Assembly (NCBI RefSeq): GCF_035222275.1
Contig: NC_085884.1
Span: 1,798,001-1,862,000 of the forward strand
From: Podospora bellae-mahoneyi
Taxonomy: Eukaryota; Ascomycota; Sordariomycetes; Sordariales; Podosporaceae
Length of the DNA: 64,000 nucleotides
Direction of reading: 5' to 3'
In this document: in pieces, positions 43,972-55,796 of the stretch
Numbering within the stretch: the stretch's first letter is position 1
How the letters are laid out: each line of letters opens with the position of its first letter
Position numbers and translations under genes: made by a program
Notes under the pieces: generated by a model
What the model was told of the DNA's origin: nothing
Database searches by the model: none
Seen by the model: the letters and a program-made list of their open reading frames with translations, nothing else

Positions 43972-46735
43972 TCAAGGTTCTTGTGCAGTTATGTTGTCGA
44001 GCCGCGGCTGCAACAGCCGCGCAAAGTTCAGACGCCCTTGGTCATCAGGATACGATCTGAACACCTCCCTCCTCATCAATCGACGTGGTGCGCGCCGACC
44101 AGTGAACAATTCAAACTGTGCAAAACCTTGTTCTGGTAGCAGATCCAGGCCATCCATTGTAACCCACCCTCTGTGAGCTTCACGGCGAACTTGTTCCAGC
44201 AGAGGGGTGATAAGGGTCTTGTAGGCAAGCTCTACTACGACACCGCCTGTCGAGCTTTGCAGCCACGACGCTGGGACGGTAAAGTCAGGAGCGGGGTGGT
44301 CTCCAATGCTGTGCGTTGGTATGCAAGATACGATCATGGTAGGGTGTCTGAAGCTCTCGGGCCAAGTGTCGTCTCGGGAGCGAAGGATGTGGAATCTGGT
44401 GCCTTCGTGGGTTCTGGAGCCAGTGCTCAACCAAGGTAGGTCATTGCGAGCCAAGAGCCTTTCGAAGTGAGAAACAAGCTTCTCGGCATTGGCAACGGTC
44501 CGGTTTAAGATGGCAATCTGCTTGACTCCAAGCTGCAGCATGGCGTACACGGCTGCCCTAGCCATGCCACCAGCTCCGATCACGAGTCCGCTACTGGTGG
44601 ATCGGACGGCGTTGGCGGGCGAGAGACCTCGGCGGATACATGCCCGGATTCCCACCCAGTCTGTATTCTCCCCGTACAAAGCCTTGACGGGCCCGGCCCT
44701 ATTTCTGTCATTGAACAAAGCCACGTCATCGCCAATACTGCCATCCGGGTTGAGGTGCCGAACCGGAATCAGAGTGTTGACTGCGCCGATAGCCCGAGCA
44801 TGTCGGCTCAAGGAATGCGTCAAGCTGATTATCTCGACTTTGAAAGGCAGTCCGACCGAGGCACCAGCAAAGTGCGGGTCACTGACGAGCTTCTCGAGAC
44901 TTGATATGTTGCTTGTCGAATGTGGCTCGTAGTGGTGGGGAATGCCGCAAGCTTTGAGAGCGGCATTGTGCATTGCTGGGGATAAACTGTAGTCCACGTT
45001 GGCGCCAAAAACATACAGTCTCATGTGATCGTAGAGAAAGGTTGAGTAGAGAGCTTCGGTGGCTTGTTTGGCCGTGAGAAATGGACGGATGGCCAGGCTA
45101 TGTGAGTCAACACCACCGGGGTCTTTGCTCATGCCTTCGGGTTTAACAGAGGATAGTATCCTGTTGAAGCACGCCGAGTGCTTTCCAAGAACGCCAGTAT
45201 TGTAAGCGATCAGGGGCAGTCTCGAACCAGGCGCTGACTCAACCATGGCGTGCACCAGATGTATGTCAAAGTTATCATCGATGCTGGCAGCTGTCTTGGT
45301 GAATCGGACCATGTCGCAGCCGTAATTCTGTGCTTTCTGGTAGTAGGACTGCCATCTAGAGTCATTCCAAGACGGCGGGTGGGGATCTGATAACTGAACG
45401 TTCCCGACTATCTTGCAGGAGCCCTTGATGTTGAGAATGCCAGCAAGCGTCACGCTGTTGAGTCGTAGATCAACAGTCATGTACTCCGGGGCAAGACGAA
45501 GGGCATGCGAGACATATGAACTGTACATAGATCGCCAAGTCTCGTCAGACAGCGCAGCCTCCGGAAACGCTACATGGAGGAAGATAGGAATCACGGTGTC
45601 TCGCCTTACTTGGGCCACGACGCGGCTGATTTCTCTGGCTCTATCTGGGGGTAGCTGACCGAGTTGCCGTAAGTGAGCGGCAAAGTCTGTGACGAGGTCA
45701 TCCAACACAATCTCAATCGCATCCGCTCCTGTCTCGAGGTCCTGGACGTCGAGATTGTCTTTTATGAGCGACGAAAGGGGCAGTGAGATTGCGTAGGTGA
45801 ACCGCCGTTCTTCTGCCGGTATGCAAGCCAGCGGGAAGGCCGATTCGATGAAGGGTATGGTTCCCCTTGGGAGTATCAAGGAGAGAAACTTGAGGAAGTG
45901 TCGTTCAGCTCGTTTCAGGGTGAGATAGGGGGCAGCAATTTCATCAGAACTCCCACCCATGGTTTCTTTGGCTGTGCTTTGCTCTTCTGACGCATTGAAA
46001 AACTCAAAGCGGGTGCATCTCCGGAAAAATGCACTGCTGGCATCCAAAAGCTCGCAGAACTTGCGGGCATCGTTGACCTTCAAATGGGTCCTGATAGCTT
46101 CTGAATCTCGAAGGACATATATGACGGGAATTGTTCTTCCAAGGTCTTCGAGGATGGCTTGCACACTCCTATCCATCCATGAGCTGACCACGATTGTGTT
46201 TCGCTTATGTTTATCAAATACATGCTGAAGGATAGAGGCCTGGCGGCGTTGACAGTCAGTGGCGCCATGCTTTCTCTTGTAAGCTGGACTCGATAGCCCG
46301 GTTTTCTCGTGAAAAACATGCTCCAACTCGACGACCTTTCTGTTCATGGCGGTCGAGGCCATGACGGCCAAAGTGGATTTCCCCGAGCCCCTGATACCGA
46401 CGATGATAATGGAGGCATCTGGGTCGTAGGGACGGGCTGTTTGGATAATCTCATGCTCCAATGGCGAGTGGGTTGCTGAGCGTGGCACTACTAGGAGGTG
46501 TTAGATGGGATGGATATAGACAAAAAATTGGGTTTGTAGCTGCATATGCCTCACCTCTAGGTATAGGATCACCAACCACCTGGAAGAGAGCCCCGGGACC
46601 AGGAGCATAAGCCATATTTTGGCTGTCCGAGGACCAGCCTCGGGACAATGGTCGGGACTCGGACGAGTCGCTCTCACAAGTCGAGACCATGGCCGCGTAT
46701 GAACGCTTCATACCGGCGACGGTAGTAGAAGACAT
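43972..46735 (-). CDS. qa-1S: Quinate pathway repressor QA-1S (AROM-derived)
   Basis: 899 aa from two exons, 46735-46555 and 46490-43972. QA-1S/QutR repressors derive from the last three domains of the pentafunctional AROM protein and bind the activator QA-1F, keeping genes off without quinate. All three are visible: a shikimate kinase-like domain with P-loop GIRGSGKST (about 92-100); a type I dehydroquinase-like domain (about 270-510); and a shikimate dehydrogenase-like domain with [21 protein letters not shown] and [11 protein letters not shown]. The first 60 residues form an extra acidic/Ser-rich tail. The intron acceptor is a tandem TAGTAG, so splicing can include or drop one valine. Divergent from qa-1F with a QUAS in the shared promoter. 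Length is close to the Neurospora protein as I recall it. Confidence 0.95.
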
Positions 46736-47549
46736 TGTAAGACGCGAAACGGAAGGCCTGCGTTGCTTCACTCGCAAGGCCTAACTGCTCGGGCGCATAT
46801 AGAAGTCGTCGAAAGCTCGGCGATGATGTGCGGCGTCCTGGGGTGGCCGGACGATCCAAGGCAATGAGTGCCGTCCAGTAACCAGTGAGCCAGTGTGTGG
46901 TCACCTGTGGGGAGCTACAATAGATGGGTAGGTAGGTAGGGCAGACCTCAGGAATAGCCAGATGCTTGGCCGAAGCGTTGTGCTCAGTATCATGATGGGA
47001 CCTTGTCCATGGAGTGTGGATGAACAACCTGGAAGCCGAAGACTAGGTGGCAGGGGTAAATGCGGGGATAAACGTTTACCCCACCGTGTAAGAGCCAAGC
47101 CATCAAATCCATTTCCCCGGATATCGAAGTGGGCTTCCACTTCACCCTATCCACAACACAGACTCACACATCAATGCAATTGCACTCAGCTGCCGGGGCG
47201 TGAGGGTGCATTGCTGCCGAGTTCCAGTCGTCTTCATCGCTTCAGCGCGTATCCTTGTCTCTCCTCGCCGGCCTCACCCAGAAGAAGTCGCTTCTCCGCA
47301 CACTCAGCTTAACATTCCCCGCACACACCGGGGGACGGCAAAGCCGATACGGGCCCAGTAGCACCGTTATGTTCGGTGGGTGGCTTGTCAAGTCTTGATG
47401 AACTGCCGCCGCCGCCGCTTTCCTGGACTCGGGAGTTTTGGTAGCTAAAGTCTTTGACGCAACATCGAGTAGTGGATATGGTGCGTTGACGGCCATTTAG
47501 ACAGCAATCGCTGTGCAACTGTACTATCACCATCACACCTGGCCATGCC
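46736..47549. other. Shared divergent promoter qa-1S / qa-1F
   Basis: 814 bp between two divergent regulatory genes, with the QA-1F site at 47066-47081. Reading frames here are short and show no domain. Confidence 0.6.
47066..47081. promoter_or_regulatory. QA-1F binding site (QUAS), qa-1S/qa-1F promoter
   Basis: GGATAAACGTTTACCC fits the published Neurospora consensus GGRTAARYRYTTATCC at 15 of 16 positions. It lies 331 bp from the qa-1S ATG and about 470 bp from the qa-1F ATG, so it would allow autoregulation. A further half-site GGGGTAAA lies just upstream (47053-47060). Confidence 0.75.
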
Positions 47550-49912
47550 ATGGGCCCCAAACGAAATATCAAGGAGACCGAAGGTCTGAGCAGCCTCGCA
47601 CCAGCTACTCCGGACCCGGCATCCCTTCAACAAGCCGCCGGTCATCAAGCCGTACCTGTATCAGTCAAGCGTCAGAGAGTGTCGAGAGCTTGTGACCAGT
47701 GTCGAGCAGCAAGGGAAAAGTGTGATGGGGTCCAGCCACAATGCTTCCCTTGTATCTCCCAGACGAGGTCCTGTACCTACAATGTCAGTCCAAAGAAAAG
47801 GGGTGTTCAGACAGGCTATATACGCACACTTGAGCTCACTCTTGGATGGATAATGGAGAACATTGCCGGCGCGGAGGACGCCCTGGGCAATGCTCTGGCT
47901 CAGGAGGGCAGCCAGGCGCAAGCAGTTATGACGGGCAAGGACGGCACCGCAGCAACTCGCCTTCACAAGAAATGGGGGAGAAGCCGAGTACACAAGGAAA
48001 TAGAACGGCTCCTTTCTGGCGGCGTCACGCCTGTCCTTGATTTGGATGGGCGATCTCCCTCAGTAGACGCAAACGCAAACAACACGGATAGCTCGGTAGA
48101 CACAGGCAAGAATATTGCTCCGGAGCCGCCAGACCTGCCAACTCGCGACTCTGCAGCAGGCCCTCACTTGGCAATCACCCCGGAACATACATTACCAGAC
48201 ACCCAAAGTCCACGAACAATGTTGCAGAATTACTCATCCGGACCATCATCCAACACGCCCATATCCACTCGAACTCAGTTACCTCCGGAGCATTGGCGAT
48301 TATTGGACATCTATTTTTCGTATACACATTGCTGGCTCCCCATTCTCGAGAAGCAAGCATTGTTTCAAACCTCGTATCGCTACACAAAAGAAGGTCTTTT
48401 GCTGGTTTCAACAGACCCCTCTTCGGCGGCGCATGCTGAGCTCTGGAGTGTCCTCGCACTGGCATCCTTTCAAAGTACTACGAGTTCACAGTCTCTTGCT
48501 GGTGAGGCTGGGAACACCACCCTTTCACATCATCAGATCTACAATACGGCCCGCGGGCTGATCCCCTCAGAATGCAAAAATTTTCAGATCAACCATGCCC
48601 GAGCACTTTTGCTTCTAAGCCTTGTCAACATGGCCCGAGAAAATCGCACTGATGCATCGCTGTTACTTGGGTTCGCCATCAGGATTCTATTGAACCTGCA
48701 CTCGAGCGAGGCACCGTCGGCTGGAAACACTACCAACATCGAGGCAGCACTGATGTCATGTTTCATGTTAGAGACTACTTTGTCTATCGCATACAAGCAA
48801 CTGCCTCACTTGCGAGCCGAGGATCTTGCCAGATTTCCTTCCATACCAGAAAGTGGGCTGGACCAGTGGTGAGTTGACATCCCAGCAGAAGAGTCCTGGA
48901 TGGATCGGCTAACATTTCTGGATGCAGGGAGCCATGGTCGCCATGTGAAGACTTTGGGAGCAAGTCGGTCGATTTCCGGTCATCACGGAATCCTGCCTTT
49001 TGCGTCACTACGTTCAACCAACTATATGCAATCCTTCTTGTGGTATCTCAAAGGGTGCTGGCAGAAAGACGGGGGGTTTTCTCAGAGCACCAGAAATCTT
49101 CCTTCAGTGCGCAGTTGCAACATGTTATCGAATCCGAGACGCCATTTAGGGACTTCATTCTATCCGAAGCCTGCCAGCCTTCCTCGGTTCCAACCGCCTA
49201 CATTATCCGGATTTTATATCTTTGGGCCATGCTGCGCAATTCCAGAACTGGCACCGAATCTCTGGTCTCGATGCTGACAGAGACTCTTGAGCATTATGGG
49301 AACAGTTTCCACGCTGGCACCATGCCTCCTTTTCTACTCACAAGCCTCCGTTCCATGGCAAATGAAGATTTTCTGGCAGGTTTCGGAGAACGGGACAGAG
49401 AGCGATTAGTGGAGCTTGCACTGCGGTACTCAGCCTGTCGGTCAACCAACGTTTCAAATATGCCCGGAGCCCATTTCATTCCAGTTCCCATTCACCAATC
49501 GATTATAGGACGTGACCACACAGCCAAAGCTCCTTCTTCACTCGCCTCGATGATTTCAGGCTCAAGCTTAGCCCCATTGCCAGCCTCAACTCCGAGTCTA
49601 TATGGGGATGGCCGAAGAATGAGCAATGCTTACGACCAACAATTCCAGCATCCCTCTGCCACCGGAAACCTGCAGGGGGGTTTTGGGTCAGTCATGGCTT
49701 ATGGTGTACCAAACGTCGGCATGGGCATGCATCATTCCCATGTTTCATTGGGCTTTGGTGGTCCTGACTACGATGCTCTTCTGGATGATATGGCCGCCAC
49801 CGACTGCACTGATTCCATCGAGGTTGACCCTCAGTTTATGATCAATCTGGGATATGGGCCTGGATGCGACACTTCGGAGGTGTTCAGAAACAGATTCGAC
49901 GGATATGAATAA
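47550..49912 (+). CDS. qa-1F: Quinate pathway activator QA-1F (Zn2Cys6)
   Basis: 767-aa nuclear transcription activator from exons 47550-48868 and 48928-49912, with a 59-nt GT-AG intron (GGCTAAC branch). The binuclear zinc cluster has Cys48, 51, 58, 65, 68 and 75 (ACDQCRAAREKC, then CFPCISQTRSC), with a basic linker (SPKKRGVQTGY). A fungal-specific transcription factor middle domain spans about 260-640, including LLDIYFSYTHCWLPILEK. The C-terminus is acidic and Gly/Ser-rich (DYDALLDDMAATDCTDS), probably the activation region and the part met by QA-1S. Its sites are expected at each qa promoter. It is convergent with qa-3. Confidence 0.95.
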
Positions 49913-50340
49913 ACTTGGATCGCAAACGAGGGGTTGAGGGGAATAAGAACGAGCAGTCCCATTGAGGATCTTAAGCTCATTCAGAAATTCTAAAGTAGGG
50001 CTCATATGAACGCCATCTACACTAGACTCCACGGGACCACTTGATTCCTCTTGGTCACTTATTTCACTCGCCACTCCCCAATGCCCGGATGCAAGGCTTC
50101 GTGAATTCAAAAACCATGCACGGTGGTCCAGGAAGACAACTCGTCCAAGCCAGAGCGGGCCCATAAATATCACCATACAACACGTCGCCGTTGAGAACTG
50201 CATCCGCCTGGGCCCAATTGAGATCACAACAAAGTCTGAATGATAGCTAGATACAATGAAACCAAATCTTATATACAATACCATGCCTGCCTGTTATTTT
50301 TAACAACGCATAATCTTATCATCATACAATAGGCTTCAGC
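49913..50340. other. Convergent gap qa-1F / qa-3
   Basis: About 430 bp between two 3' ends. A frame on the minus strand across 49745-50284 overlaps qa-1F antisense and has no features. Nothing else. Confidence 0.45.
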
Positions 50341-51505
50341 CTACGCATTCGACAGCTCCGCTAGCCTGGCAGCAATAGCCTCCTTGACCTGAGCAACAGG
50401 AAGCTCGCTGGCGTCAAGACCAGTCCAATATTTATCCTGGTTCACTTGCGTCAGCCAAAACGAAAACATCAGTACGGAGCGGGACAGTCCTACCTGCTCA
50501 ATCCCTTGCCAGATCATGGCCTCTGTTCCCAAAATAACCTGCCATCCTTTTTTCTCCGCGATGGCGCCAAGCGCAGTAAAAGGACTTGGGTTGTAACACA
50601 TCTCCAACATTGCCCCCTTATGGTCCTTCCCCAGCATCACCTCAATGATCTTCCTCACCGTCTTCTCACTCTCCGTTACGGGGGCGAAATCAGGGATACA
50701 CGCCACGATCGCTCCAGGGCCCTCGAGCCGCTCGGCTTGTTCCACACTCTCGACATATACCAACTTATCACCATACCCGCGTTCTTTGCACTCTTTCATG
50801 ACGGCCTCAACTTCACTGGGGTCTCGGTTGACGAGGTAGATCTTGGTGGCTTGGAGATACTTGTGCAGAGCATACACGGCCGATCTGGCAGCGCCACCTC
50901 CACCGACAACCAGGGCGGGGCGGTTCTCATACACATCGGCATTGGGAACGTTTTGGACAAAGGACTCGCGAACACCGATCACGTCGGTGTTAGCTCCGCA
51001 CAGGAGACGACGGCCCGGGGTGTTGGGGTCATCACGGAGGAAAAGAGTGTTGCAGGCACCGACGTCACGGCACTCGGGTGTGAGGTAGTCGAGGTGAGGG
51101 ATGATAGCCACCTTGTTTGGCATGGTTACCGATGCGCCTGGGAGATAAGGGGCGTCAGTGAGATGGGACGATGGGGTCTGGGATCGGTGGGTGGCACGGA
51201 AAGTGCGGGCCAGGTGCTGATCATGATTGGGATGACGAACCGTAGAACTTTGGGTCTCGGACAAGGTTCAGGAACAAGTCCATGTCGTCCGAATCGAGAC
51301 GCAACTGGCCCCAGTTCAGGCCGAGACCCTGGTAGACTACATCGTGAAGCAGCGGGGACATAGATGCTGCCAGCTTTTTGCCGAAGAGGAAGCCATGTTT
51401 GGTGAGATTTTGAATACGGGGGTCGAAGGACAGTTGGAGAGCTGGGGCCTGTTGCTGCAACAGCGGTGGTGTGATGGTTACTGTGGTTGTGGTTGTGGTT
51501 GTCAT
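50341..51505 (-). CDS. qa-3: Quinate/shikimate dehydrogenase
   Basis: 334 aa from three exons: 51505-51241, 51137-50494 and 50436-50341. Introns are 103 nt (an unusual GTTCGT donor) and 57 nt. The enzyme oxidises quinate to 3-dehydroquinate and shikimate to 3-dehydroshikimate with NAD. Substrate-site motifs are [11 protein letters not shown], the catalytic lysine of SVTMPNK and GANTDVIGV. The nucleotide-binding loop is [15 protein letters not shown]. The exon join [12 protein letters not shown] confirms the odd donor. The N-terminus has a run of seven Thr. It is divergent from qa-4 across 1.6 kb that hold a QUAS. Confidence 0.95.
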
Positions 51506-53130
51506 CTTGATAATGCGGCCCTGCCTTGCGTTACACTAGGCTCGGAAAGAGGCGGTATGCAGGCGCAATGCAAAGTCGTTCCAGAAGCTCAATGTGTGAT
51601 TGGATACTTGGAGGCGGCGTAAGAGCAGCGGTTCGGTCGTAGGCTCAGTAAGAGGAGGAGACGGTGACACGGGCGTGAGTTTACTCAAGATAAAGATAGA
51701 AATGGACTTGGTGTTGAGGTACTTATCAAGAGGATACGCCTTGGATAGATAGGGAGTGAGCTACGACGGTGGGATCTACAATCACGGAACGACATTTACC
51801 CCAGAGTCTTGATGAAGCCTTCGGGTTCTGGGCTTAGCATCCTGCATAACAACCACAGCCATACCGGTATGTGTTCTTGTCTCCGCGATCGGTGGAGCAC
51901 ACTGGGGGTAGTGGTGGGCAACGACCCAGGATGGTGGAAAGTCGATTCCCTACCTTGCGGCAATTGGCAATGAGATGGTGGTCGTGGTGGTGCAAGGTGG
52001 GTGGCACAAGAAAATGCATCTGAGCATGAGCGGTGCATTTTCATCCAAAGGCCAGGCAGCGTAAAGATTTATCCCTTCGTTAGGAGTGGCCAACTATCGT
52101 CTAGCCCCGCAGATTCCACACTTGACGTCGGTTCGTTCCCATTGGCCGGGTCCAGCTTGTAAGTGCTTGTGACTCCGGGAATTCACACGAGCATCTACGG
52201 GGCAGTGGTTTGCTGCTCAATGATTCAACACCGGGCGCTCACACGCTCTGTTTGTGAACGGCCTGGAGCGGGAAGAAGCATTATCCATCTTCCCTATCAC
52301 CAGGGCCTCAACGCGGACGAGCTCCGGCATTCCGCTACTTCTCGCTTATCTTCGGCCCGGACGCCAACCTGGGCCTTTGCTTCTGCGGCATGCACAATGC
52401 CTGCTCGCTGCTCACACAAACGGGAGGGATTACACGTATCTCCCAGCACTGTGCCATCCTAGCCACTCTGTACACCGCTGAACGCCCCCGGCCAGGCTGC
52501 CGTGGATGTGATTCTCACCTCCTCCTGCACTTTGCCCGTCAGTTGCTTTTCCACCACCTTGACTTGACAAGTTGACAGTTGACAGCGCTGTGTCGTGATC
52601 TGCACTCGGCACATCACGCCCGTCACTCACCGTGCAGCCTGACTCCATGTCTCGCGGTAGCCTCTGCCGGGATCGAGCACTCGACGTGAGACAAACAAGA
52701 TTCGCAAAAGAAACCCCGGGGAGTCTTCCCGAGAGAAAAAGTTTTCTGATTCAACAGGTAGGACACGGACGGAATGGACCTGCCACGCAAGTTAGCCCCT
52801 TATCGCATTCCTTATTTTGACTAGGACCTCAATGGGCTCATCTGAAGTCGACATGATGTGAAAACTCGGGCTCGATGGGGCAGCGTCATCAGAGAGGGCC
52901 AAGGCCCATATTTTTATCCCCTCCTGTTTCTTCCATGAGGGGTATTAATACGCTCCTCATCTCCCTTGTTCTCTTCCTCCACCGCTCCTGTCCATTTCAG
53001 TCATGACATCTTAATTTTCTGTCTCAGATATTGTCTATATATTCGTCTTCTACCTACTACACCAGCACTCAAACCATCACAATTGTTGACATCACCCCCC
53101 TATCAGATATCATCAAAGCAGCCTGACAGG
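51506..53130. other. Shared divergent promoter qa-3 / qa-4
   Basis: 1.6 kb, the longest intergenic stretch of the cluster. It holds one QUAS (52059-52074) and weaker half-sites such as TTTATCCCC near 52912. No gene or RNA recognised. Confidence 0.5.
52059..52074. promoter_or_regulatory. QA-1F binding site (QUAS), qa-3/qa-4 promoter
   Basis: GCGTAAAGATTTATCC matches the consensus GGRTAARYRYTTATCC at 14 of 16 positions, with mismatches at 2 and 8. It lies 554 bp from the qa-3 ATG and about 1.06 kb from the qa-4 ATG. Confidence 0.65.
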
Positions 53131-54234
53131 ATGCCTTCCAAACTCGCCATCACTTCCATGTCACTTGGCCGGTGTTATGCCGGCCACTCCTTCACCACTA
53201 AGCTCGATATGGCCCGGAAATATGGCTATCAAGGCCTAGAGCTCTTCCACGAGGACTTGGCTGATGTAGCCTATCGTCTCTCCGGAGAGACCCCTTCCCC
53301 GTGTGGCCCGTCCCCAGCAGCCCAGCTCGCGGCTGCCCGTCAAATCCTCCGCATGTGCCAAGTCAGAAACATTGAAATCGTCTGCCTCCAGCCCTTCAGC
53401 CAGTACGACGGCCTACTCGACCGCGAGGAGCACGAGCGCCGTCTGGAGCAGCTCGAGTTCTGGATCGAGCTCGCCCACGAGCTTGACACAGACATTATCC
53501 AAATCCCCGCCAACTTTCTCCCCGCCGAGGAAGTAACTGAGGACATTTCGCTCATCGTCTCGGACCTTCAAGAAGTGGCCGAGATGGGCCTGCAGGCTAA
53601 CCCACCCATCCGCTTTGTCTACGAGGCTCTGTGCTGGAGCACTCGTGTCGACACTTGGGAGCGTAGCTGGGAGGTGGTGCAGAGGGTGAACAGGCCCAAC
53701 TTTGGCGTGTGCCTGGACACTTTCAACATTGCGGGGCGGGTATATGCTGATCCGACGGTTGCCTCTGGCCGCACCCCCAACGCGGAGGAAGCGATACGGA
53801 AGTCGATTGCGCGGCTCGTTGAAAGGGTCGATGTCAGCAAGGTCTTTTATGTGCAGGTTGTGGACGCTGAGAAGTTGAAGAAGCCGCTGGTGCCGGGTCA
53901 TCGGTTTTATGACCCGGAGCAGCCGGCGAGGATGAGCTGGTCAAGGAACTGCAGGTTATTCTACGGGGAGAAGGACAGAGGGGCGTATTTGCCCGTCAAG
54001 GAGATTGCCTGGGCCTTCTTCAACGGGCTCGGATTCGAGGGTTGGGTCAGTCTGGAGCTCTTCAACAGAAGAATGTCGGACACAGGCTTTGGGGTGCCCG
54101 AGGAGCTGGCCACGAGAGGGGCCTTGTCGTGGGCAAAGCTGGTGAGGGACATGAAGATCACTGTTGATTCACCAACACAACAACAAGCCACACAGCAGCC
54201 CATCAGGATGCTGTCGCTGTCGGCGGCTTTGTAA
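53131..54234 (+). CDS. qa-4: 3-dehydroshikimate dehydratase
   Basis: Intronless, 367 aa. Converts 3-dehydroshikimate to protocatechuate, which feeds the beta-ketoadipate pathway. It has a TIM-barrel fold with metal ligands expected in VYEALCW, CLDTFNIAGR and SLELFNRR. The start MPSKLAITSMSLGRCYAGHS is the family N-terminus, so I use the ATG at 53131 rather than the earlier in-frame opening near 52966, which would add an unconserved leader. The protein looks very close to Neurospora QA-4, including the Gln-rich C-terminal tail, by memory only. It is convergent with qa-2, only 163 bp apart. Confidence 0.95.
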   Translation: MPSKLAITSMSLGRCYAGHSFTTKLDMARKYGYQGLELFHEDLADVAYRLSGETPSPCGPSPAAQLAAARQILRMCQVRNIEIVCLQPFSQYDGLLDREEHERRLEQLEFWIELAHELDTDIIQIPANFLPAEEVTEDISLIVSDLQEVAEMGLQANPPIRFVYEALCWSTRVDTWERSWEVVQRVNRPNFGVCLDTFNIAGRVYADPTVASGRTPNAEEAIRKSIARLVERVDVSKVFYVQVVDAEKLKKPLVPGHRFYDPEQPARMSWSRNCRLFYGEKDRGAYLPVKEIAWAFFNGLGFEGWVSLELFNRRMSDTGFGVPEELATRGALSWAKLVRDMKITVDSPTQQQATQQPIRMLSLSAAL

Positions 54235-54397
54235 CTAGTGTTTTAGAATAGCATCTACCGGCGTTTTGGGTTTGGAGAGGTGGCGATCTGCTGGAGTAGA
54301 CAAAGACGGTTTCAAACGTGAATCTATACACAGAAAAGTTTTGTTCCATTATCTCTGAGCAGTTCTCTTCCGCCCTCCTACCCGACACATAAACGCC

Positions 54398-54886
54398 TTA
54401 TTCTCCCTCGATCTTCAGGTATTTCGCCGCAAACTCTATCGCAGCACTGTATCCGTATGCTCCCATCCCACAAATTACAGCCACGGCTTTGTCACTCAAG
54501 TAGCTATGCGCCCGGAAAGTCTCTCTTGCGTGGACATTAGATACATGAAGTTCAACAAAAGGGATCGCCACCGCTGCGAGCGCATCACGAACAGCTACAC
54601 TTGTATGTGTCAGAGCCCCTGCATTGATGATGATGGCAGACACTCTCTTTCCCGGTGTGTCGGTTTCTCGCACGTTTGGTCCCCAACCTGCAGTCTCTTG
54701 AATGCGGTCAACGATGGCGCCCTCGTGATTAGACTGGAATGTGTCAATCTCGACGCTCAGTTCGTGGGCTTGTTGGCGTGCTTGAGTTTCAATATCTTCG
54801 AGGGTGATTGAGCCGTAAATATGAGGTTCTCGTTTACCCAAGAGATTCAAGTTGGGGCCGTTGATGAGCAGGATGCGACGTGACAT
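54398..54886 (-). CDS. qa-2: Catabolic type II 3-dehydroquinate dehydratase
   Basis: 162-aa intronless enzyme that dehydrates 3-dehydroquinate to 3-dehydroshikimate. Unlike the type I domain of AROM, it forms dodecamers and uses a catalytic tyrosine. Motifs: [18 protein letters not shown] with the active-site Tyr near 24, [51 protein letters not shown] with the catalytic His, and [14 protein letters not shown]. All residues of the family are present. It is divergent from qa-X across a 910-bp promoter with a QUAS. Confidence 0.97.
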   Translation of the reverse strand: MSRRILLINGPNLNLLGKREPHIYGSITLEDIETQARQQAHELSVEIDTFQSNHEGAIVDRIQETAGWGPNVRETDTPGKRVSAIIINAGALTHTSVAVRDALAAVAIPFVELHVSNVHARETFRAHSYLSDKAVAVICGMGAYGYSAAIEFAAKYLKIEGE

Positions 54887-55796
54887 GGTGATTTATGTGC
54901 GGCTGGCGGTTTGTGATGATGATGTACTTGGTTCAAAGCCAATTCAGGGGTTCAGGAGAAAGATAGAGTTCGGGCAGTAAAGACGTCCAGGGTTGCCGCC
55001 AGACAAGGCATTTATGACACCAGAGGTAACTTCATATATATTTTACGAGCATGTACCGACCCAATTACCGTATCTCATCTTTGCGAGCCTGCTGATGTCT
55101 TTTCCCAATGCTCCAGCAACGGTCCGGAGGAGTGCGGGCTCTTCCTGTCTCCGTGCTGAGACTACCGGTACACAACACACTCGCAAGCGCTTTGCCGTTG
55201 GTTCACGGAAATACAAACTGTAATACTGGCTAATGATTCTCCCCCAGGTGTGAGGTCGTCAGCATGAGGAGTGTAAACTCGATCCAAGCCAACGATGGAG
55301 GATCCACAGCTGACGGGTAAACAGTTATCCGACAATTACCCCCGCGGAACCCTTGTGGCCACCACTTCGGCTCAGACAGCGGGAGACCAGTGCGGAATTC
55401 ATTCCACTGTCTATCACCGAGGAGCGTTATCCAGATCTCTGGAAAGCAGATCAACTCGCGGGGTAATATATCGGGGTATTGGGCTGCATACATACACAGG
55501 CAAGAAATGGAGAATAGGTAGTGTAGGCCCCGTTTCAAAATCCGGGGAAGCTACAGGGGTCTTCCACTTTGGAACCCCTTGACCGATCAGAAAGTACGGT
55601 CACAGCATGGGGGACTGTGGATATTCTTCTCGGCTTGATGCGGTTCACGTTCGATGGGGCGGAATCTGTACAGGAGGGCCCAGTTGCTGCTCTGAAGTGT
55701 TTTGCGCCGTTGTGACTGTAGGATTCTTCCTCGACTTGTTTCTGTTTTGCATTCTCTGGACCTCGCTTCAGAAAAAAACAAGACAGACAATTCAAC
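54887..55796. other. Shared divergent promoter qa-2 / qa-X
   Basis: 910 bp with a QUAS at 55315-55330. No gene. Confidence 0.55.
55315..55330. promoter_or_regulatory. QA-1F binding site (QUAS), qa-2/qa-X promoter
   Basis: GGGTAAACAGTTATCC fits GGRTAARYRYTTATCC at 15 of 16 positions. It lies about 430 bp from the qa-2 ATG and 467 bp from the qa-X ATG, close to the middle of the promoter. Confidence 0.8.
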
